Below are positions 1 through 6,269 of a DNA stretch of 10,376 bases, in pieces; positions within the stretch are counted from its first letter, which is position 1; every line of letters begins with the position of its first letter. The position numbers were made by a program, and so were the translations under genes. Under the pieces are notes generated by a model. That model saw nothing but the letters and a program-made list of their open reading frames with translations, did not search any database and was not told the origin of the DNA. The stretch comes from an uncultured Eggerthella sp. (GTDB lineage: Bacteria > Actinomycetota > Coriobacteriia > Coriobacteriales > Eggerthellaceae): contig UQVJ01000064.1 in NCBI GenBank assembly GCA_900544455.1, positions 1 to 10,376 of the forward strand, given 5' to 3'.

Positions 1-111
1 ATATACAGGATGGGGCTTGCGCTCGTGAACTTGCACGACGCAGGTCTTGTCGCCGGAGATGCTTACTACAACACCCTGGCGAACCTTACGAGAGTTACGT
101 TCTTCACTCAT
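1..111 (-). CDS. rpsQ: 30S ribosomal protein S17, N-terminal part (cut by window edge)
   Basis: The first 37 codons of S17 are present; the rest lies beyond position 1. S17 is a primary 16S rRNA-binding protein of the 30S subunit with an OB-fold. The visible protein begins MSEERNSRKVRQGVVVS, followed by SGDKTCVV and the HERKPHPVY segment typical of the S17 N-terminal strands. The ATG at 111-109 is preceded on the minus strand by an AGGAAGG ribosome binding site about ten bases upstream. It lies 26 bases downstream of rpmC, in the usual S10-operon order, so it is almost certainly cotranscribed with it. No oddity is seen in the part available. Confidence 0.95.
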   Translation of the reverse strand, partial: MSEERNSRKVRQGVVVSISGDKTCVVQVHERKPHPVY

Positions 112-137
112 ATTGTTCAAACCTTCCTAGCTGCACC

Positions 138-341
138 CTAAGCCTGAGCGGCCTTGAGTTCACGGTCGCGCATCTCGGTCTGGATGCGGGCGATGTCCTT
201 CTTGACCTGCTTGATGCGAGCGGTGTTGTCGAGCTGGCCGGTAGCCATCTGGAAGCGCAGGTTGAAGAGCTCTGCACGAGCCTCCTTCAGCTTAGCCTGC
301 AGATCTTCACCCGAAAGTTTCTGGATCTCTGCTGCTTTCAT
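138..341 (-). CDS. rpmC: 50S ribosomal protein L29
   Basis: This 67-residue protein matches L29, a small two-helix 23S rRNA-binding protein near the peptide exit tunnel. The family pattern is clear: an N-terminal MKAAEIQKLSGEDL stretch, the central ELFNLRFQMATGQLDNTARI segment (residues about 24-43) and a charged C-terminal helix. The length is normal. Its ATG directly follows the stop codon of rplP with no gap, and its AGGAG ribosome binding site lies inside the last codons of rplP, which points to translational coupling. It ends in TAG. It belongs to the rplB-to-rpsQ transcription unit. Confidence 0.96.
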   Translation of the reverse strand: MKAAEIQKLSGEDLQAKLKEARAELFNLRFQMATGQLDNTARIKQVKKDIARIQTEMRDRELKAAQA

Positions 342-764
342 TTACTCCTGCCCTTCTGCCTCACGCTTTACGATCTTGCACTTGATGGGCAACTTGTCGA
401 TAGCCAGACGGAGAGCATCCTTGGCAGTTGCTTCGTCAACACCATCGATCTCGAACATGATGCGGCCGGGCTTTACTACAGCTACCCAACCCTCAGGGTT
501 ACCCTTACCCTTACCCATTCGAGTTTCAGCAGGCTTCTGCGTGATGGGCTTATCGGGGAAGATCGTGATCCAAACATTACCAGTACGGTTCATGCGACGA
601 GTCATTGCGATACGTGCAGCCTCGATCTGGCGGTTGGTGATCCAATGACGGTCCAGGGCCTGAATGCCCCAAGAGCCGTGGTTCAAAGTGGTACCGCCCT
701 TGGCGTTACCCTTCATAGAACCACGCTGCACCTTACGATGCTTAACGCGCTTAGGTACCAACAT
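342..764 (-). CDS. rplP: 50S ribosomal protein L16
   Basis: L16 (140 residues, normal length) helps organise the A-site side of the large subunit. Recognisable segments are the start MLVPKRVKHRKVQRG, the GNVWITIFPDKP strand and TRMGKGKG at residues 81-88. Arg82 in that motif corresponds to the arginine that is hydroxylated in Escherichia coli L16 (family knowledge; modification is not visible here). The start codon overlaps the rpsC stop in a TAATG arrangement (1-nt overlap), and the stop abuts the ATG of rpmC. Both junctions suggest translational coupling within the S10 operon. Confidence 0.97.
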   Translation of the reverse strand: MLVPKRVKHRKVQRGSMKGNAKGGTTLNHGSWGIQALDRHWITNRQIEAARIAMTRRMNRTGNVWITIFPDKPITQKPAETRMGKGKGNPEGWVAVVKPGRIMFEIDGVDEATAKDALRLAIDKLPIKCKIVKREAEGQE

Positions 765-1474
765 TACTTATCACCCCTATCGTTATTGCGGCGACGGGAA
801 CGGTTAGGACGAGAAGAACCCTCGAGTGCGGGCTGCGGAGCCTTCTGGCCCGGCAGAACTTCACCGTGGTACACCCAAACCTGGATACCAATGGAACCCA
901 TGGTGGTTGCAGCGGTGGCGAAGCCATAGTCGATCTTCGCACGGAGGGTGTGCAGCGGCACGCGACCTTCGCGATACCACTCGCGGCGGCTCATTTCAGC
1001 GCCACCCAGACGACCAGCACACTGGATACGAATACCCTTTGCGCCGCTCTTGCGGGCAGACTGAACGGCCTTACGCATTGCACGACGGAATGCAACACGG
1101 TTTTCGAGCTGCTCAGCAACAGACTGAGCGATGAGGCTTGCGTCGAGTTCAGGACGCTTAACCTCTACAACCTCAACGGAAACCGGGCCGTTGGCGATCT
1201 GGTTGAGCTTCTTGCGAAGTGCGTCAACCTCTGCGCCCTTCTTGCCGATTACAACGCCGGGGCGAGACGTGGTGATGATGACCTTGATCTTGTCACCGGC
1301 GCGCTCGATCTCTACGCGGGAGACAGCCGCATGGGCGAGCTGCTTGTCAAGGTAAGAACGAATAGCGAGGTCGTTCTCAAGGTTCTTCGCATAGTCCTTG
1401 TCGGAATACCAGCGGCTGCGCCAATCCTCGGTTACGCCGAGACGGAAACCGGTGGGGCTTACTTTCTGACCCAT
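764..1474 (-). CDS. rpsC: 30S ribosomal protein S3
   Basis: S3 (236 residues) sits at the mRNA entry channel of the 30S subunit and contributes to helicase activity. The sequence starts MGQKVSPTGFRLGV, has a type II KH domain with the GKKG loop at residues 77-80, and carries the C-terminal S3 domain signature around IQCAGRLGGAEMSR (residues 150-163) and YGFATA (183-188). The tail after residue 210 is proline- and arginine-rich, a variable region in this family. It is one base downstream of the rplV stop and overlaps rplP by one base, so it is cotranscribed and probably coupled with both. Confidence 0.97.
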   Translation of the reverse strand: MGQKVSPTGFRLGVTEDWRSRWYSDKDYAKNLENDLAIRSYLDKQLAHAAVSRVEIERAGDKIKVIITTSRPGVVIGKKGAEVDALRKKLNQIANGPVSVEVVEVKRPELDASLIAQSVAEQLENRVAFRRAMRKAVQSARKSGAKGIRIQCAGRLGGAEMSRREWYREGRVPLHTLRAKIDYGFATAATTMGSIGIQVWVYHGEVLPGQKAPQPALEGSSRPNRSRRRNNDRGDK

Positions 1475-1475
1475 A

Positions 1476-1817
1476 CTATGCCTCCTCTCGGGTTGCTACG
1501 ATGACGGTGATGTGGCTGGTGCGCTTGCGAATGCGAGCAGCAGAGCCCTTTGCGCGGGGGCGGATACGCTTCAGCGTGGGGCCCTCGTCGGCGAAGCATG
1601 CCTTAACCACGAGGTTCTCGGGGTTAGCGGCACCCTTCTGTGCAGCGTTTGCAACTGCGGAGTTCAGGGTCTTCTCTACAACTTCAGCAACAGCGCGGTT
1701 GGTGAAGCGGAGGGTTTCCTGAGCGGCAATAACGTTCTTGCCGCGAATCTGGTCGAGTACGATGCGTGCCTTGCGGGGCGAAACGCGTACGTAGCGAGCG
1801 ATTGCTTTAGCTTCCAT
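1476..1817 (-). CDS. rplV: 50S ribosomal protein L22
   Basis: L22 (113 residues, normal length) binds 23S rRNA and sends a beta-hairpin into the peptide exit tunnel. Seen in the sequence are the N-terminal MEAKAIARYVRVSPRKAR segment and the tunnel hairpin around GPTLKRIRPRAKGSAARIR (residues 79-97). Nothing in that loop looks inserted or deleted, the kind of change that gives macrolide resistance in this family. An AAAGGGTG ribosome binding site precedes the ATG. It lies 14 bases after rpsS and one base before rpsC. Confidence 0.97.
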   Translation of the reverse strand: MEAKAIARYVRVSPRKARIVLDQIRGKNVIAAQETLRFTNRAVAEVVEKTLNSAVANAAQKGAANPENLVVKACFADEGPTLKRIRPRAKGSAARIRKRTSHITVIVATREEA

Positions 1818-1831
1818 GTTTCACCCTTTCC

Positions 1832-2089
1832 TTACTTGTCGTGGCCGCGGAAGGTGCGAGAAGGTGCGAACTCGCCCAGCTTGTGGCCAACCATGGATTC
1901 AGTAACGTAAACCGGCACGTGCTTACGACCATCATGCACAGCGATGGTGTGACCAACCATCTCGGGGAAGATGGTGGAAGAACGCGACCACGTCTTGATG
2001 ACCTTCTTGTCGCCAGCTTCGTTCATCGCAATAACGCGATCGAGAAGGCGAGGCTCCACGAAGGGACCTTTTTTCAAACTTCTGCTCAA
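1832..2089 (-). CDS. rpsS: 30S ribosomal protein S19 (TTG start)
   Basis: S19 (85 residues) binds 16S rRNA in the 30S head together with S13. The sequence SRSLKKGPFVEPRLL at the N-terminus and GHKLGEFAPSRTFRGH near the C-terminus are family hallmarks. The C-terminal tail is short, ending GHDK. The conserved N-terminus requires initiation at the TTG at 2089-2087. A strong AAGGAG lies about five bases upstream (spacer AAACA), which supports this start, and I see no alternative ATG at the right place. The gene lies 24 bases after rplB and 14 before rplV. The unusual start codon may tune S19 output, which is inference. Confidence 0.95.
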   Translation of the reverse strand: MSRSLKKGPFVEPRLLDRVIAMNEAGDKKVIKTWSRSSTIFPEMVGHTIAVHDGRKHVPVYVTESMVGHKLGEFAPSRTFRGHDK

Positions 2090-2113
2090 TGTTTCTCCTT
2101 ATGCGATCGGGCG

Positions 2114-2944
2114 CTACTTCTTGCGACGGCGGATGATCAGGCGGCTCGAAGCCTTCTTGGGGTTGCGAGTGCGATGACCCTTGGTAGACACGCCCCACGG
2201 AGTAACAGGATGACGACCAGAAGACTTGTTCTTGCCTTCGCCACCACCATGAGGATGGTCGACAGGGTTCATTACAGTACCGCGAACGCTGGGGCGGATG
2301 CCCTTCCAGCGGTTACGGCCAGCCTTGCCGATCTTGATGTTGCCGTGCTCGGCGTTGCCGACTTCGCCAACGGTTGCGCGGCAGGTTACGAGAACGCGAC
2401 GCATTTCGGAAGAAGGCATACGCAGGATTGCATACTTGCCTTCCTTGCCCATCAGCTGAATGCTGGTGCCAGCGGAACGAGCGATTGCTGCACCGCGACC
2501 GGGCTGGAGCTCAACTGCGTGGATGAGCGTACCAACGGGGATTGCGGACAGGGGCAGTGCATTGCCGGGCTTGATGTCTGCATCAGCGCCGGATACTACC
2601 GTTTCGCCAACCTTGAGGCCCTTAGGCTGAAGGATGTAGCGCTTTTCACCGTCTGCATAGTGCAGAAGAGCGATGCGAGCACTGCGATTGGGGTCGTACT
2701 CGATCGTGGCAACCTTAGCGGGGATACCGTCCTTGTTGCGCTTGAAGTCGATGATGCGGTAACGACGCTTGTTGCCGCCACCCTGATGACGCGTAGTGAT
2801 ACGGCCATTGTTGTTGCGGCCAGCCTTCTTGGGCAGGGGCGCCAACAGGGACTTCTCGGGCGTAGTGCTGGTGATCTCAGCAAAGTCCGAGACAGTCTGG
2901 AAGCGGCGTCCAGGGCTCGTGGGCTTGAACTGTTTTACTCCCAT
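2114..2944 (-). CDS. rplB: 50S ribosomal protein L2
   Basis: L2 (276 residues, full length) binds domain IV of 23S rRNA and is needed for subunit association and peptidyl transferase activity. It starts MGVKQFKPTSPGRR, carries TRHQGGGNKRRYR (residues 51-63), and contains the hallmark NPVDHPHGGGEG at 226-237, in which His230 corresponds to the conserved E. coli His229. The C-terminus is the usual basic RNA-binding tail. The ATG has an AAGGAAG ribosome binding site four bases upstream. Here rplB is the first gene of its transcription unit rather than following rplW. It has its own promoter near 3098-3126 and a structured leader. No truncation or frameshift is seen. Confidence 0.98.
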   Translation of the reverse strand: MGVKQFKPTSPGRRFQTVSDFAEITSTTPEKSLLAPLPKKAGRNNNGRITTRHQGGGNKRRYRIIDFKRNKDGIPAKVATIEYDPNRSARIALLHYADGEKRYILQPKGLKVGETVVSGADADIKPGNALPLSAIPVGTLIHAVELQPGRGAAIARSAGTSIQLMGKEGKYAILRMPSSEMRRVLVTCRATVGEVGNAEHGNIKIGKAGRNRWKGIRPSVRGTVMNPVDHPHGGGEGKNKSSGRHPVTPWGVSTKGHRTRNPKKASSRLIIRRRKK

Positions 2945-3093
2945 TTTCTTCCTTTCTACGGGTGCGAACTGGAGGTTCGAACCCTTGGTCTTATGTGGAC
3001 TCCATCACCGCCATGGGGACCTTTGGGAGACAGCCCTCGGCGATTCCGAGTTTCCACGCGTCCGGGTGTATCCATCAACAGCCAGACGCAACC
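2945..3093 (-). promoter_or_regulatory. Candidate structured 5' leader RNA of rplB
   Basis: About 148 nt separate the predicted start of transcription from the rplB ATG. Read on the minus strand, several helices can form. Stem A pairs 3089-3082 with 3065-3058 (8 bp, one G-U, 16-nt loop). Hairpin B pairs 3050-3046 with 3040-3036 (5 bp, 5-nt loop). An enclosing helix pairs 3057-3053 with 2999-2995. Hairpin C pairs 2984-2975 with 2969-2960 (10 bp, one mismatch, 5-nt loop) and ends six bases before the AAGGAAG ribosome binding site. Ribosomal protein leaders that bind their own product are well known for other operons. That this one senses L2 is inference, and I recognise no described family. Confidence 0.5.
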
Positions 3094-3097
3094 GAAA

Positions 3098-3126
3098 AGT
3101 ATACTGATTGCCTATGTAATGCGCAA
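3098..3126 (-). promoter_or_regulatory. Predicted sigma-70-type promoter of the rplB-rpsQ unit
   Basis: On the minus strand TTGCGC (3126-3121) and TATACT (3103-3098) are separated by exactly 17 bases. The -10 box matches five of six consensus bases; the -35 box keeps the TTG core but only three of six overall. Transcription would begin near G3092-3093. It lies in the only long gap upstream of rplB and downstream of the convergently irrelevant genes, where a promoter is required because rplW is terminated separately. Confidence 0.6.
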
Positions 3127-3182
3127 GAGATAATCGAATCGAGACAAGTATTCGCAAAAGATTCACAACCTGACACGAATTG

Positions 3183-3214
3183 AGCCGAAATTGGCAGTAA
3201 ACGGCAATTTGGCT
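3183..3214 (-). other. Stem-loop between the glycosylase-Vsr gene and the rplB promoter
   Basis: AGCC plus AAATTG (with G3187 bulged) pairs with CAATTT plus GGCT, giving a 10-bp stem with an 11-nt loop. It lies about 65 bases downstream of the glycosylase-Vsr stop codon. No run of T follows on the minus strand, so it is not a typical intrinsic terminator. It may protect a 3' end, be a weak terminator, or be chance. Confidence 0.3.
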
Positions 3215-3278
3215 GCCCTGCTATTTCATCATAGTCCCTGATGCTTCCCCGTAATATCGACACAAAAGCCTGCATCGC

Positions 3279-4307
3279 TCAGCGAAGTTCCTTGCCAAGC
3301 TCACGCGCGAGCACGGGCAAAAGCTTCGCGAACATTTCCTCGCGCTTATCCTTCTTGAGTTCGCATTCCCAAATCACATGCACTTTCCAGCCATCGGCGA
3401 TAAGCGCCGCTTCGTTTTGAGCGTCGCGTTCTTGGTTTCGGTTGAACTTTGCCACCCAATACTCGGTGTTCTTTTTAGGAAGGGAAAGGTTGCAATGCGG
3501 GCAGCGGTGCCAATAACACCCGTTAATCATCAGGCATACCTTCTTGCCCGGCCACGCCACATCGGGACGCCCCGGCACTTTCCATTGCAAACGATAGCCA
3601 TCCAGGCCCGCTTCGCGAAGGCGCTGTCGAACTAAAAGCTCGGGTTTGGTGTCCTTGCGCTTGTTGCCTTGCATGGATTTATGCACCGCATAGCTCGATG
3701 CATCGGGCGCTGGAATACGCACATAGGCATACTCAACTTCGCCTTTGCCGGCGCGTTTGGCGCTCGCACGCTCACGCTCGAATGATTCCACTTCATCATC
3801 TGTTGCGGGCTGCACACCATCAAGTGCCTCAAGCCAGCGCTCGCTTAAACGATTGAAACCCCACGCCGCATTCGCAGGGCTGGTAGACGGCAGCACCTCT
3901 GCCTCGATTCCTACTTTATATAGGAGGTACTTTTTGTACAGACGAGCCGCCGTTGCGCCATTGCAGATAACGCGTTTGATAGGAGCTGCGCGTATGATGC
4001 GCTCCACTTGAGCGGGTACCACATTTTTAATACTGGCGTCACTCGACCCTTTGATGTCGCATTCCTGAATTACGTCCCATAAGGCAATGCCGCATGAAAG
4101 CAGCAGTTCCTTCTTTTCGGGGATAGACTCAGGCACGGGCGCCTTCACAAAGCCAGCAAGCACACGCCAGAAGCGATTCTGGGGATTCCCATAATAGAAA
4201 TCGTTCTTACGCGAAAGCACCGAGGGGAACGACCCTAAAACCAATACAGTTGAGCGCTCGTTGAACACGGGATCGAACCCATGAGATATATGTTGGTATG
4301 TTGCCAT
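3279..4307 (-). CDS. DNA-deoxyinosine/uracil glycosylase fused to Vsr-type mismatch endonuclease
   Basis: This 342-residue protein joins two DNA repair domains. Residues about 1-165 look like the hypoxanthine/uracil DNA glycosylase family related to Mug, which removes deaminated bases: GSFPS at 25-29, GNPQNRFWRVL at 40-50 and the LPSTSPANA motif at 139-147. After a charged linker (about 168-207), residues 208 to about 320 match very-short-patch repair (Vsr) endonucleases. Seen there are KPELLVR, RPDVAW with the likely metal-binding Asp249, NGCYWHRCPHC with Cys264, His267 and further Cys/His zinc candidates, NTEYWVAKFNRNQERD and WECEL with Cys315. The start at 4307 gives the glycosylase-like MATYQ opening and lies after the glmM terminator. 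An upstream in-frame ATG at 4373 would place that terminator inside the gene. No cytosine methyltransferase, the usual Vsr partner, is nearby. The frame is intact. Confidence 0.88.
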   Translation of the reverse strand: MATYQHISHGFDPVFNERSTVLVLGSFPSVLSRKNDFYYGNPQNRFWRVLAGFVKAPVPESIPEKKELLLSCGIALWDVIQECDIKGSSDASIKNVVPAQVERIIRAAPIKRVICNGATAARLYKKYLLYKVGIEAEVLPSTSPANAAWGFNRLSERWLEALDGVQPATDDEVESFERERASAKRAGKGEVEYAYVRIPAPDASSYAVHKSMQGNKRKDTKPELLVRQRLREAGLDGYRLQWKVPGRPDVAWPGKKVCLMINGCYWHRCPHCNLSLPKKNTEYWVAKFNRNQERDAQNEAALIADGWKVHVIWECELKKDKREEMFAKLLPVLARELGKELR

Positions 4308-4319
4308 AATCCGTAAGTA
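4308..4319 (-). promoter_or_regulatory. Possible -10 box implying a leaderless transcript for the glycosylase-Vsr gene
   Basis: Immediately after the glmM terminator the minus strand reads TATACT, then eight bases, then the ATG at 4307. A start site six to eight bases after this box would fall at or next to the ATG. There is no Shine-Dalgarno sequence in the intervening TTACGGATT-like stretch. Both points fit a leaderless mRNA, which is common in Actinomycetota. A good -35 box is not visible at 17 bases, so the promoter is uncertain. Confidence 0.3.
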
Positions 4320-4320
4320 T

Positions 4321-4350
4321 ATATAAAGAAGGCCCGCCGAAGCGGGCTTC
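4321..4350 (-). terminator. Intrinsic terminator of glmM
   Basis: On the minus strand GAAG and CCCGC pair with GCGGG and CTTC around a TTCG tetraloop, with one bulged base, followed by TTTATATATA. It begins 30 bases after the glmM stop. It also separates glmM from the start of the glycosylase-Vsr gene, arguing that the two are not one simple operon. Confidence 0.75.
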
Positions 4351-4379
4351 GAATGCGTTTGAATCAGCAGCAAACGCCA

Positions 4380-5726
4380 CTACTCAGCGCGCAGAGGCTC
4401 GAGCGCCTTCAGCATAAACTCGCTTGCTTCGGCACACAGCTCGTCGGTTGGCGCTTCGGCCAACACGCGAATAAGAGGCTCGGTGCCGCTGGCTCGCAGA
4501 AGCACACGGCCGCGATCGCCCAGGAATTCTTCCGCCGCCTTAACCGATTCAAGCACAGCAGCATCATTCATTGCCGCATCTTTGTCGGCAACACGCACAT
4601 TGGTCAGAAGCTGCGGATACAGCTTCACCGGAGCGCACAGCTGCGAAAGCGTTTCGCGCTCGGCGCGAATAGCCTCCATCAGTCGCAGCGAAGTGAGGAT
4701 GCCATCTCCGGTGCTTGCGATATCGCCGAAAATCACATGACCAGACTGCTCGCCTCCCAAACTGTAGCCATTGGCATGCATGCAGGCAAATACGTTCTTG
4801 TCGCCCACTGCGGTGGTTTCGTAGTTCAAGTTCGCCTGCTCAAAGGCTTTCAGCACGCCGAAGTTGCTCATAACCGTGGGGACAACCGTTCCGCCGGACA
4901 AGCGACCGTGCTTATTCAGGTACACGCCGCATACATATAAAATAAGGTCACCATCTACCACATGGCCGCGCTCGTCCACCGCAAGGCAACGGTCGGCGTC
5001 ACCGTCATAAGCAAAGCCCACATCAAGCCCCTGCTCTACAACAAGGCGCTGCAAGCGATCAATGTGCGTTGACCCGCAGTCAACATTGATATTGAAGCCA
5101 TCGGGAGCATTGCTAATAACGCGAACATCGGCGCCCAAAGCGTCGAACACGGGCTTTGCAACAGAAGAAGCGGCACCATTGGCGCAATCGAGGCCGACCT
5201 TTACGCCCTGCAAAGAGAAATTCGCGCTGGCAATAAGATGGGCAATGTAGCGATTGCGACCCTGCATGTAGTCGACCGTGGCGCCAATCGCATCGCCGGA
5301 CACCATCGGCACTTCTTCAGGGTATTCGCCGTCGATGTACTGCTCGATAAGCTGAAGCAAAGGCTCTTCCATCTTGAAGCCCTGGGAATTAACCAGCTTG
5401 ATGCCATTGTCCGTGTAGGGATTGTGGCTAGCAGTAATCATTACGCCGCAATCGAACGCACCATCGGTAGTTTCGTACGAAAGGCCAGGCGTAGGAATAA
5501 CGTGCAACATGTAAGCGTCGGCACCTGAAGCAACAAGGCCAGAAACCATGCCGCTTTCCAACATGTAGCTGGAACGACGGGTGTCTTTGCCCACAACGAT
5601 ACGAGCCTTGCGGCTCTGACGTGCGCCATAATACCAGCCGATAAAGCGACCAATTTTGTATGCATGCTCAACGGTAAGGTCGGTGCCGGCAACGCCGCGG
5701 AAGCCGTCTGTGCCAAAATACTTCAT
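4380..5726 (-). CDS. glmM: Phosphoglucosamine mutase
   Basis: GlmM (448 residues, normal length) converts glucosamine-6-phosphate to glucosamine-1-phosphate in the cytoplasm, on the route to UDP-GlcNAc and peptidoglycan. All four family regions are present: the N-terminal KYFGTDGFRG; the active-site loop TASHNP with the phosphorylated Ser100; the magnesium loop DGDADR at 241-246; the sugar-binding GEQSGH at 325-330; and the phosphate-binding RASGTEPLIR at 411-420. An AGGAG ribosome binding site lies six bases before the ATG. The gene has its own terminator. In many Actinomycetota glmM follows rplM-rpsI, and in Firmicutes it follows cdaA-ybbR; neither neighbour is seen here. No clear promoter was found, only a weak GATAAT at 5805-5800. 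Confidence 0.97.
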   Translation of the reverse strand: MKYFGTDGFRGVAGTDLTVEHAYKIGRFIGWYYGARQSRKARIVVGKDTRRSSYMLESGMVSGLVASGADAYMLHVIPTPGLSYETTDGAFDCGVMITASHNPYTDNGIKLVNSQGFKMEEPLLQLIEQYIDGEYPEEVPMVSGDAIGATVDYMQGRNRYIAHLIASANFSLQGVKVGLDCANGAASSVAKPVFDALGADVRVISNAPDGFNINVDCGSTHIDRLQRLVVEQGLDVGFAYDGDADRCLAVDERGHVVDGDLILYVCGVYLNKHGRLSGGTVVPTVMSNFGVLKAFEQANLNYETTAVGDKNVFACMHANGYSLGGEQSGHVIFGDIASTGDGILTSLRLMEAIRAERETLSQLCAPVKLYPQLLTNVRVADKDAAMNDAAVLESVKAAEEFLGDRGRVLLRASGTEPLIRVLAEAPTDELCAEASEFMLKALEPLRAE

Positions 5727-6269
5727 TTCATTCTCCTGTTCACCAGTGAGCGTTGTTTATAGCGTTAGCAGCCGCGTCCAAAAGCGGCATAACTTGTTCA
5801 TTATCCTTCACTTGCCCCTTTTCTGCACGCATAGAGGAAATCGAATTGAAAAACGTCAGGTTATCTGCATTTTGCAATTTGCATCTGCCACCGCCCCGCA
5901 TCTTTTGTGCGCCAGGAAGAATAATCCGCAAGGCTTTCGCTAAAAGAAGAACGTCGCAAAAGCACCCCGCTACACCATCCTTTCCAACATGATGCAGCGA
6001 GGCTTTCCGCTCCGTTTCCACTGCTGGTCAAATCGCTGTTTTTGTTACATTCCCGCTCAACTGAACCACGGCGTTTAACCTGATCAAACAAGTAAAGCCG
6101 CCTGATATAACACGAATTGTCGAATTGGTGCAATTCTTATACAAAACGGGAATACGTAGGTGCATAGAGAAAAACGCGTTCAAATGCTAGGATAGCCATT
6201 GAGCTGCTGATTCGGTTCTTGTCTGAATCTCGGTTCCATTCAACACAGGAATAAGGAGAGGAACGCATT
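5727..6269. other. Divergent intergenic region between glmM and the acyl-CoA dehydrogenase gene
   Basis: This 543-base gap must hold the promoters of both flanking genes. A minus-strand reading frame of 93 codons (GTG at 6021 to TGA at 5740) ends 13 bases before glmM. It lacks a visible ribosome binding site and resembles no family I know, so I do not call it a gene. The right end holds the palindrome at 6122-6136 and a possible promoter for the acyl-CoA dehydrogenase. Runs such as GCAAATTGCAAAATGCA around 5866-5883 are AT-rich near-repeats without clear meaning. No tRNA, riboswitch or terminator was recognised. Confidence 0.6.
6117..6143 (+). promoter_or_regulatory. Possible promoter overlapped by a palindromic operator (acyl-CoA dehydrogenase gene)
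   Basis: TTGTCG (6117-6122) and TATACA (6138-6143) are 15 bases apart, short for a sigma-70 promoter. Lying in the spacer is a perfect inverted repeat, GAATTG-GTG-CAATTC (6122-6136), with another GAATTG half just before it at 6114-6119. A repressor bound there would block polymerase. The distance to the ATG is about 125 bases. The operator idea is inference and the promoter boxes are weak. Confidence 0.35.

Noticed and set aside
2960..2984. A tRNA T-loop-like GGTTCGAACC sequence upstream of rplB
   Set aside because: Flanking bases do not form a T-stem, acceptor stem or anticodon arm on either strand. The palindrome is better explained as part of the 10-bp leader hairpin.
1841..3133. A 430-codon plus-strand open frame opposite rpsS and rplB
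   Set aside because: It is the exact antisense of two certain ribosomal protein genes. The biased codons of highly expressed genes leave few stops in the opposite frame. Its translation resembles no protein.
3173..3182. ACACGAATTG shared with 6110-6119, both followed shortly by a GAATTGG-like sequence
   Set aside because: Ten-base repeats are expected by chance in 10 kb of sequence, and the flanks differ. I do not treat it as a shared operator or an insertion scar.
3075..3275. A 66-codon minus-strand frame between the Vsr fusion and rplB
   Set aside because: It overlaps the predicted rplB promoter and the stem-loop, has no ribosome binding site that I can see, and matches no family.
4271..4280. 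Another T-loop-like GATCGAACCC sequence
   Set aside because: It encodes the GFDPVF segment of the glycosylase domain, and no cloverleaf can be built around it.
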